NCBI GenBank assembly: GCA_024516035.1
Contig: CM044965.1
Span: 24,319,665-24,383,664, forward strand
Source: Bactericera cockerelli
Lineage: Eukaryota > Arthropoda > Insecta > Hemiptera > Triozidae
DNA: 64,000 nucleotides
Reading direction: 5' to 3'
How positions within the stretch are numbered: the first letter of the stretch is position 1; the number at the start of each line of letters is the position of its first letter. A model generated the notes under the pieces. The model did no database searches. It had not been told where the DNA came from and was given only the letters and a program-made list of their open reading frames with translations. This document shows positions 12,801 through 21,873 of the stretch, one piece after another. Made by a program: the position numbers and the translations under genes.

Positions 12801-15800
12801 AAAGCACGGGCAAACGGCTAGTAAAATATATAAAATTTATATAAAAAACAGATATGTATGGAACTAATGCTATGTGCGGTTCCCATGTTTTTGGTGTACA
12901 TCAAAAAAGAAAAGAAAGATATTATGTATAAAACCAGTTTTGTACCTATCTTATCATTGAATGGTCTTGTTTCAAACAATAATCAACACTGTCAAAATGC
13001 AAAATAATTATTCTTAATTTTATTTTCAATAAAACTGGATTAGAGTTATGATACGCCAGACCCCTCAACTCAGACTATAGTGCTCTGTGATTGGTTGAAA
13101 CTCCGAATTGAGGGCGTATCTGGCTTCTCTTAACTTTAATGATGTTTAATAATTTGACCCTAATTTAACATGTAAATTTCTTTTAACATAAACACAATAG
13201 ATTGTCTCACCGGTGGGACAAATGGCATTGTACAGAATGGGGCAACTAAGATATAATTGCACACACTACAAATGGTGTCGGTCCTGTATGATGACTAAAT
13301 TACATTACAAATGTAATTCAAGATTAATATTGATCTTTATTTTTTTTGTACATAGGTACTTCTGAGTTTTTTTTTTTTTAATTTATTGTTATTAATTTTT
13401 TGTTGATGATTGTTTTGTTAAAAAAAAAAATTAAATAAATAAATAAAATAAAATGACTGCATTATATTGAGATGGTGGGATTTTACCCTCCATCCCAGCT
13501 GGGTTTTGAATACGGGACATTTAGATTACCAGACACCTTGACCACCACAGAGGACAATCCTAAATGAAGGAAAAAAAAACTCACCTATAACATTCATTCA
13601 ATATGGACAGAAGAGATTTGAGCCCGTTGGTTCCGAACTCATTAACCCAGCTGAGCGGGTGGTTAGTCAATGCAATCCTCAGGGACTCAATGCAGCTGTA
13701 CATTTTATTTACACTCAGCTCTGGTTGACTCAGATATTGAATGTACTCGATTGGTTTGTCAAACTTGGATTTGTTCTCGTATGATGTTACAGTTCCTGTG
13801 AAAATTCAATTTTACATTAAAATTTGAAGAAAAAAAATGTATCTCTTTGTGTTATTATATCACAATTTTCGTGGGTAGCCCTGAAATATAGGAAATTTCT
13901 TTTCCCTTGAACATCCTGATACCTTATTCTTGCACAAAATTCTTCTCCCACTGGTTGCTGCTCACATTAAAGCAGCTACTTGTTTTTCCTCTTGAGATAT
14001 GAGTGGACCCCGTAATGTCTGTTTTAAGAGAGTCGAGTGCTGTTTATCGTAAATTATATTTAATTTTCCTGGGTTAGACAAATGTACATATTTTTAAATA
14101 TTTATTTTGTATTTTTCTTATTTATATTATTTTAACATAAATATTTTCTTTGTAACATAAATATTAGAATACTTGTAGTAGTATGTGTAGTATGCATTAT
14201 TTATAATGTAGCAAAAGACTCTCCACAATATCTGTGGGTAACACTGCATTACTAAGAGCCTCCATCACTTTTAAATTAAAATACTCATTATACATCCTCA
14301 ATTACTCTGGTAATGGTGTCATTGCCATCTCATAAAAGTAACTACTCATTTTTCCTCATGAGTGGACTCCAAACATTCAAAGAGTAGAATTTTTTCTACT
14401 TGCTAAGATTCAAACCTGGATAAACTGATCAAGTGTACTACCTACTTGGTCATAGTAACAACTTAGCACCTACCCTTGTAATGCATGAGACAACTTAGCA
14501 CCTACCCTTGTAATGCATGAGACAACTTAGCACCTACCCTTGTAATGCATGAGACAACTTAGCACCTACCCTTGTAATGCATGAGACAACTTAGCACCTA
14601 CCCTTGTAATGCATGAGACAACGTAGCACCTACCCTTGTAATGCATGAGACAACTTAGCACCTACCCTTGTAATGCATGAGACAACGTAGCACCTACCCT
14701 TGTAATGCATGAGACAACTTAGCACCTACCCTTGTAATGCATGAGACAACTTAGCACCTACCCTTGTAATGCATGAGACAACTTAGCACCTACCCTTGTA
14801 ATGCATGAGCAGCATTTTCTTCTTGTTGGCTAGGGGCTGCCGTCTCAACGGCTCTTTCTTCTCATCCGACAGATTCATATCATTCAACATGTCTTCAAAC
14901 TTTTGGTTCAACTGTTCCGGGTTCAGTTTCTCCAGCATAAGCTCCTGTTCTTCCAGAATATCTGCCAGGTCCATTTCCGAGTTCTGACGTATGAGATTGT
15001 TTACGTCACCACTGGGGCCAACAGTGCCAATACCTGAAATTGCAAGATTGTTTGTAAGATTTGATATTGTATATATCATTATTATCTTTTATAAGTATAC
15101 CATAACCTCAACTGAAATTCATTTGGTTACTGATGAAATAACCAACATTAAGTTAAGTTATCATATTTGGTAAATCACCACCGTGATATCACAAATTCTC
15201 AGTCAAACTAAATTTTTGTTTAACTTGAGTCAAGAACTACTGACCTTCAGGTTACACGTCCACCACCTAATTGATGAAGCTACTGAGGATGGTAATAATC
15301 AACACCATTTGCATGGTCAATAACCAGCCTCTGATGACATTCAAAATAATGACACCAAAACAAGTGCTTGGACAGAGAAAATAAATGTCTGTTATTACAT
15401 CTTTTATCATAACCTCACTAAAATAAAAATATTTGACAATTATGGGATTTTAACAACATGCAACATATAGCTTAACAAACATGGCAACAATGAGTCATTA
15501 TTGAGATTGATAAGAGAATGGTAGGTATTTAGAAAATTGTTCAACATAGGTTTATCAAGAAGGGGGTCAGTGTATCTTTTGCATGCTTTTGCAAGATCTC
15601 AAGTTAACAGATGCATTGTTATTTTTTTAAAGTCATTATTCTTTTCCTGTTTCAACAGATTCTACTGGTCTTCCTCATGTTTACAGTAACCCAGTCAGCT
15701 AGCATATTATGAATATATTTTTTATTCAACATTAATCCACTATTTAAGATTTGAATACTTACCAGATTTTATAATGTTGGAACCAGTCTTTTTTGGTCGG

Positions 15801-15865
15801 CTAAACATTGTGTCCAGGAAACTTCCAGACCGTGTATTTTTGTGTTTATTGTTATCACGTGACAT
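1673..15865 (-). CDS. dia: Diaphanous-related formin, complete 8-exon gene
   Basis: Formins of this class nucleate and processively elongate unbranched actin filaments downstream of Rho GTPases at the cell cortex and cytokinetic ring. Exons, in transcript order: 15763-15865, 14794-15033, 13585-13795, 12263-12513, 9097-9317, 8159-8403, 4144-4342, 1673-3466. All introns are GT-AG and the phases join without a break, giving about 1087 residues, close to the usual insect Dia length. Order of domains: a basic N-terminus, the GTPase-binding/FH3 (DID) region to about residue 400, a coiled coil to about 490, a polyproline FH1 at about 515-590, FH2 at about 600-995 and a C-terminal DAD (GVMDSLLEALQTGS followed by a basic RRKR run). 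Coding exons are GC-rich and introns AT-rich. Several exon edges are duplicated into introns (see findings). The start is the first ATG of exon 1. Confidence 0.95.
3556..3703. mobile_element. MITE-like palindrome, copy 1
   Basis: The segment has imperfect inverted ends (GGCGGAATTAATAGACG ... TCTATTAATTCCACCCT). A second copy with the same ends and inner motif (CTCTGTGGC ... AAGATAGGGAAAA) is at 20087-20222. Size and inverted ends fit a non-autonomous DNA transposon; the family is not identified. Confidence 0.7.
3853..4062 (+). repeat. SINE family A, copy 2
   Basis: Same tRNA-like head, body and (ATT)n tail as the copy at 1428; it lies in the last dia intron. Confidence 0.9.
4144..4342 (-). 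CDS. dia: dia exon 7
   Basis: Acceptor CCTGCAG, donor GTAAGA. The exon encodes GGCDPDFRSSRRFQLDVQPL followed by a charged coiled-coil helix (DLTSKLDEAIMLKQEAEAKL) that ends at LED just before the FH1 exon. Confidence 0.9.
4806..4873. repeat. Near-perfect AT-rich hairpin
   Basis: AAAACTACTAGTAATAATAA is followed, after a short centre, by its inverse complement ending CTAGTAGTTCTTGAT. The stem is about 28 bp with almost no loop. It may be an expanded microsatellite palindrome or a MITE relic. Confidence 0.7.
4905..5060 (-). repeat. SINE A tail fragment joined to a SINE B copy
   Basis: Positions 4905-4953 are the reverse complement of the SINE A tail (TATTTATACTGCCCGATTAG). Positions 4955-5060 are a minus-strand family B copy (CACTTTCGTGATGTCAC, ACTCAAACTCGCTTTACTAA). 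The composite runs into a Helitron end at 5059. Confidence 0.75.
5059..5206 (+). mobile_element. Helitron 3' end
   Basis: The sequence is nearly identical to 12675-12822. It ends in a GC stem-loop (CCCGTTGCAAAGCACGGG) followed by CAAACGGCTAGT, the classic Helitron 3' terminus with a CTAG end. The 5' part is missing in this copy. Confidence 0.8.
5650..5766 (+). repeat. 58-bp direct tandem duplication
   Basis: A unit containing TATTAAATTATAAAAAGAGA and TGTGTCATGCGCACAAT occurs twice in tandem. No coding content. Confidence 0.9.
6141..6330 (-). repeat. Two duplicate copies of the dia exon 6 end and donor
   Basis: The segment at about 6150-6207 and again at about 6249-6310 repeats the last about 55 bases of dia exon 6 with its donor (plus strand: TTACCTGTGCAAAACTATCT ... 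GAGCTTGTAGTAC). A SINE A head fragment (CTGAGCTACCGGGACAG) sits between them. A third copy is at 7661-7721. Confidence 0.92.
6487..7523 (-). mobile_element. Helitron-like element with expanded (AC)n interior
   Basis: On the minus strand the element starts near TCTATATCTATAAAAGAAAG (7523) and ends with the hairpin GCGGGTGTAACCCGC then TAGT (6487), a Helitron 3' terminus. The inside holds two tandem units of about 186 bp (6974-7159 and 7160-7345, with CTTGCCTAAAACTTTCTCGC) and a (CA)n-rich tract of nearly 400 bp at 6524-6905. I see no Rep/helicase coding, so it is non-autonomous. The long Cys/Val or Thr/His frames here are microsatellite artefacts. Confidence 0.75.
6524..6905. repeat. (CA)n/(CACACC)n microsatellite
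   Basis: Almost pure CA repeat with scattered CACACC interruptions. Confidence 0.98.
7661..7721 (-). repeat. Third duplicate of the dia exon 6 end and donor
   Basis: The copy matches 8157-8210 including the ACCTGTGCAAAACTATC edge. It is followed at 7722-7760 by one unit of a dispersed minisatellite also found at 11636-11710 and 43145-43380. Confidence 0.92.
8159..8403 (-). CDS. dia: dia exon 6
   Basis: Acceptor GTCCAG, donor GTAATT. The exon encodes VFIDHKEEDYYEFIQRFDNV ... LAYYKLIEECVSQIVLH, the conserved end of FH3. The last about 55 bases and the donor occur three more times in the following intron (about 7661, 6249 and 6150). Confidence 0.92.
8455..8550 (+). repeat. SINE family D 3' end fragment
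   Basis: It shares CCAAAACCAACCAACCTCAA and GAGCGGGATAAGA with the fuller copy at 35560-35925. Confidence 0.8.
8811..9010 (+). repeat. Short direct duplication in dia intron
   Basis: About 60 bases containing GTTTTGATATTCATGTACAT and CTCACTATTCTGTTTAT occur at 8811-8870 and again at 8951-9010. Confidence 0.85.
9097..9317 (-). CDS. dia: dia exon 5
   Basis: Acceptor TCCTCCAG, donor GTGAGT. The exon encodes KERFQPVVQGLMVKGNNEAL ... EKDASEDVSVQLK, the FH3/dimerisation part. About 110 bases of its 5' end with the acceptor occur again at 10528-10640 in the upstream intron. Confidence 0.93.
9812..10527 (+). repeat. Helitron 5' end expanded into a 30-32 bp minisatellite
   Basis: Positions 9812-9945 match, in reverse, the 5' end of the Helitron at 6487-7523 (TATCTATAAAAGAAAGCTGT ... 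GGAATTCTTCTAGGCTAG). The motif GGCTAGGTTATATCTCCCT is then repeated about 18 times with small variants (AGGTTATA or AGATTATA, CTAGG or CGAGG) up to 10527. It joins directly to the duplicated dia exon 5 fragment. Confidence 0.9.
10528..10640 (-). pseudogene. Partial duplicate of dia exon 5 with intact acceptor
   Basis: This is a near-identical copy of the acceptor and first about 100 coding bases of dia exon 5, placed upstream in the preceding intron. It has no donor: it runs straight into the 30-32 bp minisatellite at 9930-10527. If spliced in, it would carry the transcript into non-coding repeat. Confidence 0.9.
10672..11092 (+). repeat. Retroposon 3'-end relic, family F
   Basis: It contains GTGGAAGAGAT and later GGCAATAACCCCGCC, and ends with AAAGGGTTTAATAATAAT. 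The same short unit recurs at 23059, 25041 and 28599 (plus) and 23855 (minus). It probably represents LINE/SINE 3' tails; no coding region was recognised. Confidence 0.6.
11093..11185 (-). repeat. SINE family B fragment
   Basis: Reverse complement of the family B body and B box (CAGAAACCGGGACTTGAACC). Confidence 0.8.
11395..11795 (-). repeat. SINE family C interrupted by a nested insertion
   Basis: A minus-strand family C copy (GCGAGGTTAATGCTCAAAGC tail; ACCAGACTAGCGCGTTGACC head) is split by a 204-bp segment at 11511-11714. The split is flanked by the 9-bp direct repeat AACTCAAAT (11502-11510 and 11715-11723). The insert carries two units of the GTCTACTCCCTGTTTATAGT minisatellite. Confidence 0.85.
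11838..12080. repeat. Cluster of palindromic GTCAGACG..CGTCTGAC motifs
   Basis: A palindrome of the form GTCAGACGTATGCGTCTGAC appears perfect once (about 11887) and near-perfect at about 11848. Degenerate forms follow at about 11932 and 12058. No coding content. Confidence 0.75.
12117..12250 (+). repeat. tRNA-derived SINE, family B, beside a dia splice donor
   Basis: The head has GATAAGGCGGCGGACTTGTA and GGTGGTTCAAGTCCC (B box). The body is TTTAG-AAAGCGAGTTTGAGTAG with a hairpin-like GTGATATCACGAAAG. Its end is within about 10-25 bases of the donor of dia exon 4, on the opposite strand to the gene. Confidence 0.85.
12263..12513 (-). CDS. dia: dia exon 4
   Basis: Acceptor CACACAG, donor GTAAGT. 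The exon encodes NDSRYDRVQHECVRCIRAIM ... VIKAITMSGELK, the conserved centre of the DID/FH3 repeat domain (HECVRCIRAIMNN, MLEAVKVLAAVCLIPPDGH). A family B SINE lies only a few tens of bases downstream of the donor. Confidence 0.93.
12584..12822 (+). mobile_element. Short non-autonomous Helitron
   Basis: It begins TCTCTATATATACTCG and ends with the stem-loop CCCGTTGCAAAGCACGGG and CAAACGGCTAGT. At about 239 bp with both expected Helitron ends and no coding capacity, it fits a HINE-like element. The 3' half is shared with 5059-5206. Confidence 0.8.
13585..13795 (-). CDS. dia: dia exon 3
   Basis: Acceptor CACAG, donor GTGAGT. The exon encodes GTVTSYENKSKFDKPIEYIQ ... LLSILNECYR, matching the armadillo-like GTPase-binding/DID region of Dia formins (LSQPELSVNKMYSCIESLR). 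It ends two bases into an Arg codon. Confidence 0.92.
14459..14808 (-). repeat. 32-bp tandem array of dia exon 2 splice donor (about 11 copies)
   Basis: Each 32-bp unit contains 16 bases of exon end (CTCATGCATTACAAGG on the minus strand) and 16 bases of intron beginning GTAGGTGCTAAG. The copy nearest the exon is the real exon end and about ten more follow inside the intron. Two units differ by one base (ACGTAG in place of ACTTAG on the plus strand). Use of any downstream donor would read G-R-C-stop directly after the normal exon end. Confidence 0.95.
14794..15033 (-). CDS. dia: dia exon 2
   Basis: The acceptor is TTTCAG before 15033; the exon reads IGTVGPSGDVNN ... LLMHYKG. It encodes the acidic linker (ADILEEQELMLEKLNPEQL) before the GTPase-binding domain. 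The donor is GTAGGT after AAGG at 14794. The last 16 bases and the donor form the first unit of an 11-copy 32-bp tandem array in the following intron. Confidence 0.92.
15149..15290 (-). repeat. SINE family B, degraded copy
   Basis: A reverse-complement B-family copy with diverged B box (GACCTTCAGGTTACACGTCC) in dia intron 1. Confidence 0.65.
15763..15865 (-). CDS. dia: dia exon 1 (start codon)
   Basis: The ATG is at 15865 (minus). It encodes MSRDNNKHKNTRSGSF and onward, a basic Dia-type N-terminus containing SRPKKTGSN. The donor GTAAGT directly follows 15763. The exon ends after one base of a codon that the next exon completes. Any 5' UTR exon upstream was not identified. Confidence 0.88.
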
Positions 15866-18800
15866 GGTTGTATGTTAGTTGATTAAATTATATAAAAAAA
15901 TATTAACAAGCTAATTAAAACTAACAAAGGTATCACTTATCATACACGTAACTAAAAATTAACGGTTAAAAAGGAATTTGCACACAAATATTTTTAAGCT
16001 ATTTTTGTAAGTAAAAATTTACTAGGTAGAAGGTTCACATTTTAAGTACTTGAAACACACATTAGATGGTTTATATCATGTTGTTAGTTTTACGTGAAGG
16101 GGTTTTGACAGGGAGGCATGATGAAAGCTTACAGTCTGTTTTCAGGTTAACAGAGTAGAGCAAATAGTTGATGTCTGAAAAAGAAAAATCAGAAAATAAT
16201 TTTGTTTAGAAAAGATAACACACAGTAAAATTGTAGGCTGATTTTTCTTCTAGACGTAAACTTTTTTTGTTCCTTTAAAGGCAAAGTTCCTGTTGAGGTA
16301 AAAATTATAAAGTGAAAGTAGAAGGTGTTGTTGGGTTTTCTACTATTGTGATAGTGCCATATTTAATAGGAATGGCTTTTTAATAAAAATTTTTGCTCTT
16401 TGAAATTAAAAAAAAAAACAATACAACCTTGGTAAACAGGTACATACTTAAGTTAATTAATATACCTTTCTAGGAATAATACATCTCAAATAATTTGTTA
16501 CTCCCTGTTCAATACTAATAGCAGGTCAATTTTATTAATGACACCCTCAGGACTCCTTAGCTAATGACGGTTAATCAATAATCAGTATTCCTGTAAAATT
16601 GTGTAGGTATTTTGATTAAGTTGATTAGTAACAACATCTTCCACTATTAATTGATACTTTGATGGTATATTTGTATCTTTATTTTGTCAATAACGTAAAT
16701 AAAACAAATTACTGTAAATTATTCAGATCATTACTGCAAAAAATGAAATTGTACATTTCTACTGAAAAGATCTTACACAAGGATCTTCATTCATGAAAAT
16801 AATTGTTTACCTAATTTCTTAAACGTCTCAGTCCAGAGAGACTGCTACAAACACACCTAATCATCCATTTGAAACAATCACAAAATTTTGTACCTCAATG
16901 TTTATTTTAGTCATTGCAAGGTACATTGAACACATCATGAACTAAAAATAGAAGGTGGTTTGTGAGTATCACTTCTAAAGAAGAGTAAAAGAGAGGAATT
17001 TTCTATTTGACCTACTAGTAAATAGCCAAATACTCAGCATACCAATGGTCAGAGATAGCTGTGACTTCTCCTGGCTCCAAATGAACTCTCACTCCTGTGA
17101 AAACTACTGACACTAGCTTACTTCCTCGTTCACTGATAAAACTCCTGAGAAACAATGAACACATACCTGTTAACCTGTTGATTGATTAGTAATTCTTCAA
17201 ATATTTCAAATTGAACTCTGCCTTTTTTTCCACTCAAATGGTAAAATTTTGTTGTTGACAATTTTACAAATCTTTTTTGTTTACTTTCCAAATGGATCCA
17301 TCTTCTCATTTGGGGAAGTAAAACGCTAAACATTGCCAGATTTGTGTAGAAATCTGTGCGTTGGGTTCTATGCACTGTTGCCAGAAATCAGGTTATAGCT
17401 GAAGCTTGTGACGGGTTTTGAGAATTCAGAGGCACATTTTGGAAACCCCTGTCATCCTCACGAACTGGTTTTCAACGGGTCACGGGTTCGATTCTCACCA
17501 AGAGGAATATTTTTTTATTTATTAGAAATAACTTATTGCTACCTGGTGTATCACAAGTGGTAGAGATTAATTACTATACCAAGGAGGAAATAATGTTACT
17601 TTCCATCGCAGCTATTTTAAACGGTCACTTTTCGCCTAATTACATTTAAATTTGGGATTTTTGATTTCGTTAACTGTAAATGAAGATTGGATGACTATAT
17701 TTTATGATTAAATAAAAATACAATAAAACATTTTTATTTATAAACAAAAGTTCTGATTTATATTGTATTTTCTTTAAAAAATCTCAATTGAGTATAAAAT
17801 AAAAATAGGTACCTACTTAGATAGTAACAATAAATTATTTATAGCAGAAATTATCTGAACGGCGATTTATTTTTGACAGAGAAACCACATTCTTTTACAG
17901 CTATTACTACAACAAAATGTATTTATTTTATCAATATTATAAAAAAAGAAAGAACACCTTTAAAACAGATGTATAAATTTATGATGGAACATTTTTGGAA
18001 GGTATATCAAAATAAAATCTGTTATCGCAAAGAAAGAGAATAACTTCAAGTTTATCATTCTACTGTCTTATGTAGGCAAATTTGGAATCATGTTGGGCTA
18101 TTGAATTGATTGGATATTGAATAAAAATTGATTATCAATGAGTGGAAATTGTTGGAAAATCGATTAATCACAAAAAAATGTTTATTATTGATGAAAAAAA
18201 TCGACATGGCACATCGATATATAGGAAATTCTGGTAATAATTGATAAAATACCATCCGAGATTTTTAAATACCTACAAAAAATTTCAGACTCTCCTAAAA
18301 GTAAATTTTTCTTTCACCGCTAAGGAGATACTGTCATAGACAAGAAAAAATCTTTACAATTAACAATTTTTTTACATTGAACATTTAGATACAACAATAA
18401 TTTTACAAGTTTATCAATACGTAATAGAAAATATTTCATAGGGCCTGTGTAGCAAGTAATCTCTATCATGGAAGTATCTTTTTTACAGTTCTTAGATTCC
18501 TATAGTGGGCAGGGTAAGGTACATTTGAAAAGATAGGTGCACCTATGGTAAAGGTAGAGGTGCATATGATAGGTTAAAAATTTTTGGTGTAAAGCAAATC
18601 AATAATTCATTATTACATCATTCAGAAACAAATATTTGATAAGCAACATTGCAGTATAGGTTTCTTATACCAAAAATTTATTTAGATCATTATTATTTTG
18701 ACCATTTATGCCAATACATTGCGGCCTATTACAGCAGGGAATTACTATGGCACCTTTTAACAGTGGAAAAATCTCTAAAGAATTTCGAACATTCTTTGTA

Positions 18801-19034
18801 GAACAAGCTATACAAAGGCCCTATGTCTCGATTCAATAATAGAAAACACTGTATTACAAAAATATTTACAACATTTATGATTACAAAGAAATTAAAACGT
18901 GTCACTGACTAGAATGAATTGAAAAATAGAACACTGTTTAATGTAAGGAATCAAAAATTAAGATGATAGGGGTTCTACAAATAATTGATAGAGGAACCAT
19001 TTTTGTGTGTGTGTTTTTTTTCCAACTCTATTAC
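15866..19034. other. Upstream region of diaphanous, no protein gene seen
   Basis: The sequence between the dia start codon and the next repeat is AT-rich and mostly unique. It should contain the dia promoter and possibly a 5' UTR exon, but I cannot place them. A tRNA-like B-box fragment (GGGTCACGGGTTCGATTCTC) is at about 17475. The open frame at 17130-17375 (minus) shows no family features. Confidence 0.5.
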
Positions 19035-19250
19035 AAATTATTATTCCCACATCACAACGCATGGTGACAAGAGTTCGATTCCCAGCAGCGCAGACATTTT
19101 CTGCTCTGAAATGTCCGGGGTCTACTCACACCTCGTGAGGAAAATCGAGTAGCTATTTGTATGGATAGCGACCAGTGGCGGCATTACGAGAAGTAATATG
19201 GATATTGGAAATGATTAAATTTGGAGTTGCGTAATGCTGAGCTAGCCACT
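19035..19250 (+). repeat. SINE-like relic with B box
   Basis: GAGTTCGATTCCCAGCAGCG is followed by a body that includes CTACTCACACCTCGTGAGG and GTGGCGGCATTACGAGA. A related reverse copy lies at about 40560-40800, so it is a dispersed family. Confidence 0.65.
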
Positions 19251-19399
19251 ACATCACTACAGTTGTGACATAACATAATGAATCCATAAGTACATACGAA
19301 TTTGTATAGGAAACATGTATGTCTATTGCTGTTGTACCAGCATGATGAATTTGTGTGTGTGCCTTTCTAGTAGCACAATTCATAGAGTTTTCTTTGGAT

Positions 19400-19440
19400 T
19401 CATAGAGTTGCCGCCTATACCACTGAGCTACCGGGACAGG

Positions 19441-19470
<30 letters not shown>
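19400..19470 (-). repeat. SINE A head fragment and (A)n run
   Basis: CCACTGAGCTACCGGGACAGG is the reverse of the family A head; a pure A run of about 28 bases follows. Confidence 0.8.
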
Positions 19471-19471
<1 letters not shown>

Positions 19472-20086
19472 TATTGACGATCAACTTATGTACAAGGTTT
19501 TTCTACAAAATAAATTTATTTGCATGATGTATATAAAATACCTATACAATTGAACAAATTATAAACATACACATTTATTATTTTAAACAGTCTTCATAAA
19601 AAATAAACATGGGAGCAACATAGAATCCAGAACTAATAAATTATTGTCTGAATGTCAGACGAATTTTTCAGGATTGACGGCTCTAGTTCGTGGAAATCGC
19701 GATATAGATTTGTGTAATACATAGTGTATGAGCAATGTCACACGCCACTAGACCTAACATTTCATCCGAATTTTAGACAATCATGTAAAACCAAAACTAT
19801 AGATAGTATAATATTATTTACACGTTGGTTTTGGACAGATTAATTTCCTATAGACAGAATTTTTTCGCCGCGGAACATGAAAATGCCTCAATTTTGTCAC
19901 CTCAAGGAACTCCCATTCAAATCGGGGAAAAATGATCGGCGCAAAATTACCAGAATATTCACGTTGAGCGAAAAAAAAAAAAAAAAAAAAAAAAAATCGT
20001 GTTCTTTGAGAAAACTGAACTTTAAATTCATCGCCAGCTTCTTCAGTTCTGAAAAACTTGGAAAATTCTTAAAATAAACATAAATA

Positions 20087-20222
20087 GGACGGCATTATTA
20101 GACGTTTTTGTAATATCTCTGTGGCAGCGCTAAGTCACGCATTGCGTACTGTCTAAGATAGGGAAAACGCAATCCATGACGCCACAGAGGTATTAGAAAA
20201 ACGTATATTAATTCCCCCCTTA
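20087..20222. mobile_element. MITE-like palindrome, copy 2
   Basis: The arms pair as ATTAGACGTTTTTGTAATA ... TATTAGAAAAACGTATATTA, with CTCTGTGGC and GCCACAGAGG inside. Same family as 3556-3703. Confidence 0.75.
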
Positions 20223-20744
20223 GTTATAAACTTAGACCGATACAAAATACATATCAACTTAAACCTAAACTAGTAAAATGTCTATTTTTAAACAGGTTTC
20301 ATAAACAGAGCATTTTTCAAGCGCAGTTTGTTTACAGCCTATACATAATTGAGTTTGAGTATTCTGGAGAAATGTAGGTAGAATTTCTAACCTAAAGCTT
20401 AACGTAGCCAATAAGTGGTCGTACAATCATGCTACAGTTAAATACCTACCTAGAGGCAAACAAATGTTTTATTCATTCAATAACAATAAAACAAAGATGC
20501 TGTCGGCTTTTTTGCTGATTGCTAAAAGTACACAGCAAACCAATCAATAAAATATATTTTTTTTCCTTGATATATTTCTCTTCTGTTAATTTAACCAAAT
20601 TATCGAATTGACTGAGCTCTTCCCATTGCATTCCCTATGGTAATTCACAGACACAACACGTGATGGTTAGAACCCGTGAGACTAATAATTAGACCTTCGG
20701 TTGTGTGTCTTTGTGTTTATAATCATAATCTATCTTCGACCATT

Positions 20745-20895
20745 TTGGTGATTGCTACTTCGTCCATCTTTCGGATATCTTCGTAATACTTCGGATATCT
20801 TCGTAATATTTCGGACATCTTCGTAATACTTCGTCCATCTTTCGGATATCTTCGTATTACTTCGTCCATCTTTCGGATATCTTCGTATTACTTAA
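20745..20895 (-). repeat. CTTCG-core minisatellite, distal block
   Basis: Tandem variants of TTCGGATATCTTCGTAATAC and TTCGTCCATCT share the CTTCG core of the robo coding repeat at 21650-21775 and of the array at 21225-21540. Confidence 0.85.
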
Positions 20896-20903
20896 ATCAC
20901 CCT

Positions 20904-21115
20904 AATAATCACTCTCTAGTGGAAAGTAACCAGCAGGCGAGGTTAATGCTCGAAGCATTTTCTACCACCTAACCCTCAGAGTGTTTTTATTATGTGGGCA
21001 AAAACTAATAAGGAAAATTCCAAGCATTGGTTGAGATTCGATCCACAGATCACGGATCCACGAGCTAGATTGTTTACATTACAAGTCTGGCACTGTAATC
21101 ACATCGACTACCACG
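20904..21115 (-). repeat. SINE family C, copy 2
   Basis: It contains the GCGAGGTTAATGCTCGAAGC and CATTTTCTACCACCTAACCC tail; the head is diverged (GGTTGAGATTCGATCCACAG). Confidence 0.75.
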
Positions 21116-21224
21116 TTCATATTACTTCGAGCATTTCCGTATTACTTCGATCACCTTCGTATTTTACTCCCGCGCATAATTCACCGACAGATGATGAATA
21201 ACACTTATCTATGTTAACCTATTT

Positions 21225-21540
21225 TTGTATTAATACTTCGGCCATATTCGTACTTAAAACTTCGTCTAATTTCGAGCATCTCCGCATTACTTCGTCTAAC
21301 TTCGAGCATCTCCGCATTACTTCGTCTAACTTCGAGCATCTCCGCATTACTTCGTCTAACTTCGAGCATCTCCGCATTACTTCGTCTAACTTCGAACATC
21401 TCCGCATTACTTCGTCTAACTTCGAGCATCTTCGCATTACTTCGTCTAACTTCGAGCATCTCCGCATTACTTCGTCTAACTTCGAGCATCTCCGCATTAC
21501 TTCGTCTAACTTCGAGCGTCTCCGCATTACTTCGACAACC
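21225..21540 (-). repeat. 30-bp minisatellite just downstream of the robo stop codon
   Basis: About nine tandem units of CTTCGTCTAACTTCGAGCAT plus CTCCGCATTA follow the robo stop codon. The long frames in several phases are repeat artefacts. The core CTTCG is shared with the repeat inside the robo last exon, so the array probably grew out of coding sequence into the 3' UTR. Confidence 0.92.
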
Positions 21541-21548
21541 TTCGTGTT

Positions 21549-21873
21549 CTACTCCCGAGCATAGTTCACCGACACCTGATGGGTAGGATCCGCGTACAAA
21601 CACGAAGACTCACTACACGAACAGCATGTGTCGCTGCCACTGCAACTTCGGTTGTCTTCGTATTTATTACTTCGGCTATCTTCGTACTTATTACTTCGGT
21701 TGTCTTCGTACTTATTCGTTCGGCTATCTTCGTATTTATTACTTCGGCTATCTTCGTATTTGTTACTTCGGCTATTCTCGTGATTGAGCCAATCGGGCCG
21801 GGATCCTGAGTGGTACTGGTTGAGCGGTAGATTGGATTGGGTACCACGCTCGCTGGCGGGAACTTGGATTGGG
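21549..21873 (-). CDS. robo: robo last exon with SRSNKYED repeats, stop
   Basis: The frame fixed by the upstream exon (AA+C = Asn) gives [20 protein letters not shown], then six tandem eight-residue units of the form S-R-S-N-K-Y-E-D, then the cysteine-rich end [20 protein letters not shown], ending NYARE and TAG at 21549-21551. Longer frames in the other two phases exist because the repeat is open in all phases. The cysteine-rich end is the conserved mark that selects this frame. Confidence 0.85.

Noticed and set aside
14459..14808. CRISPR-like array of 32-bp repeats
   Set aside because: No variable spacers; units are contiguous and the locus is an animal intron. It is a tandem array of a splice donor.
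21214..21603. Minus-strand frame of 129 residues with VRRSNAEMLE repeats
   Set aside because: Repeat artefact in a frame that does not continue the robo exon; the true robo stop is at 21549-21551.
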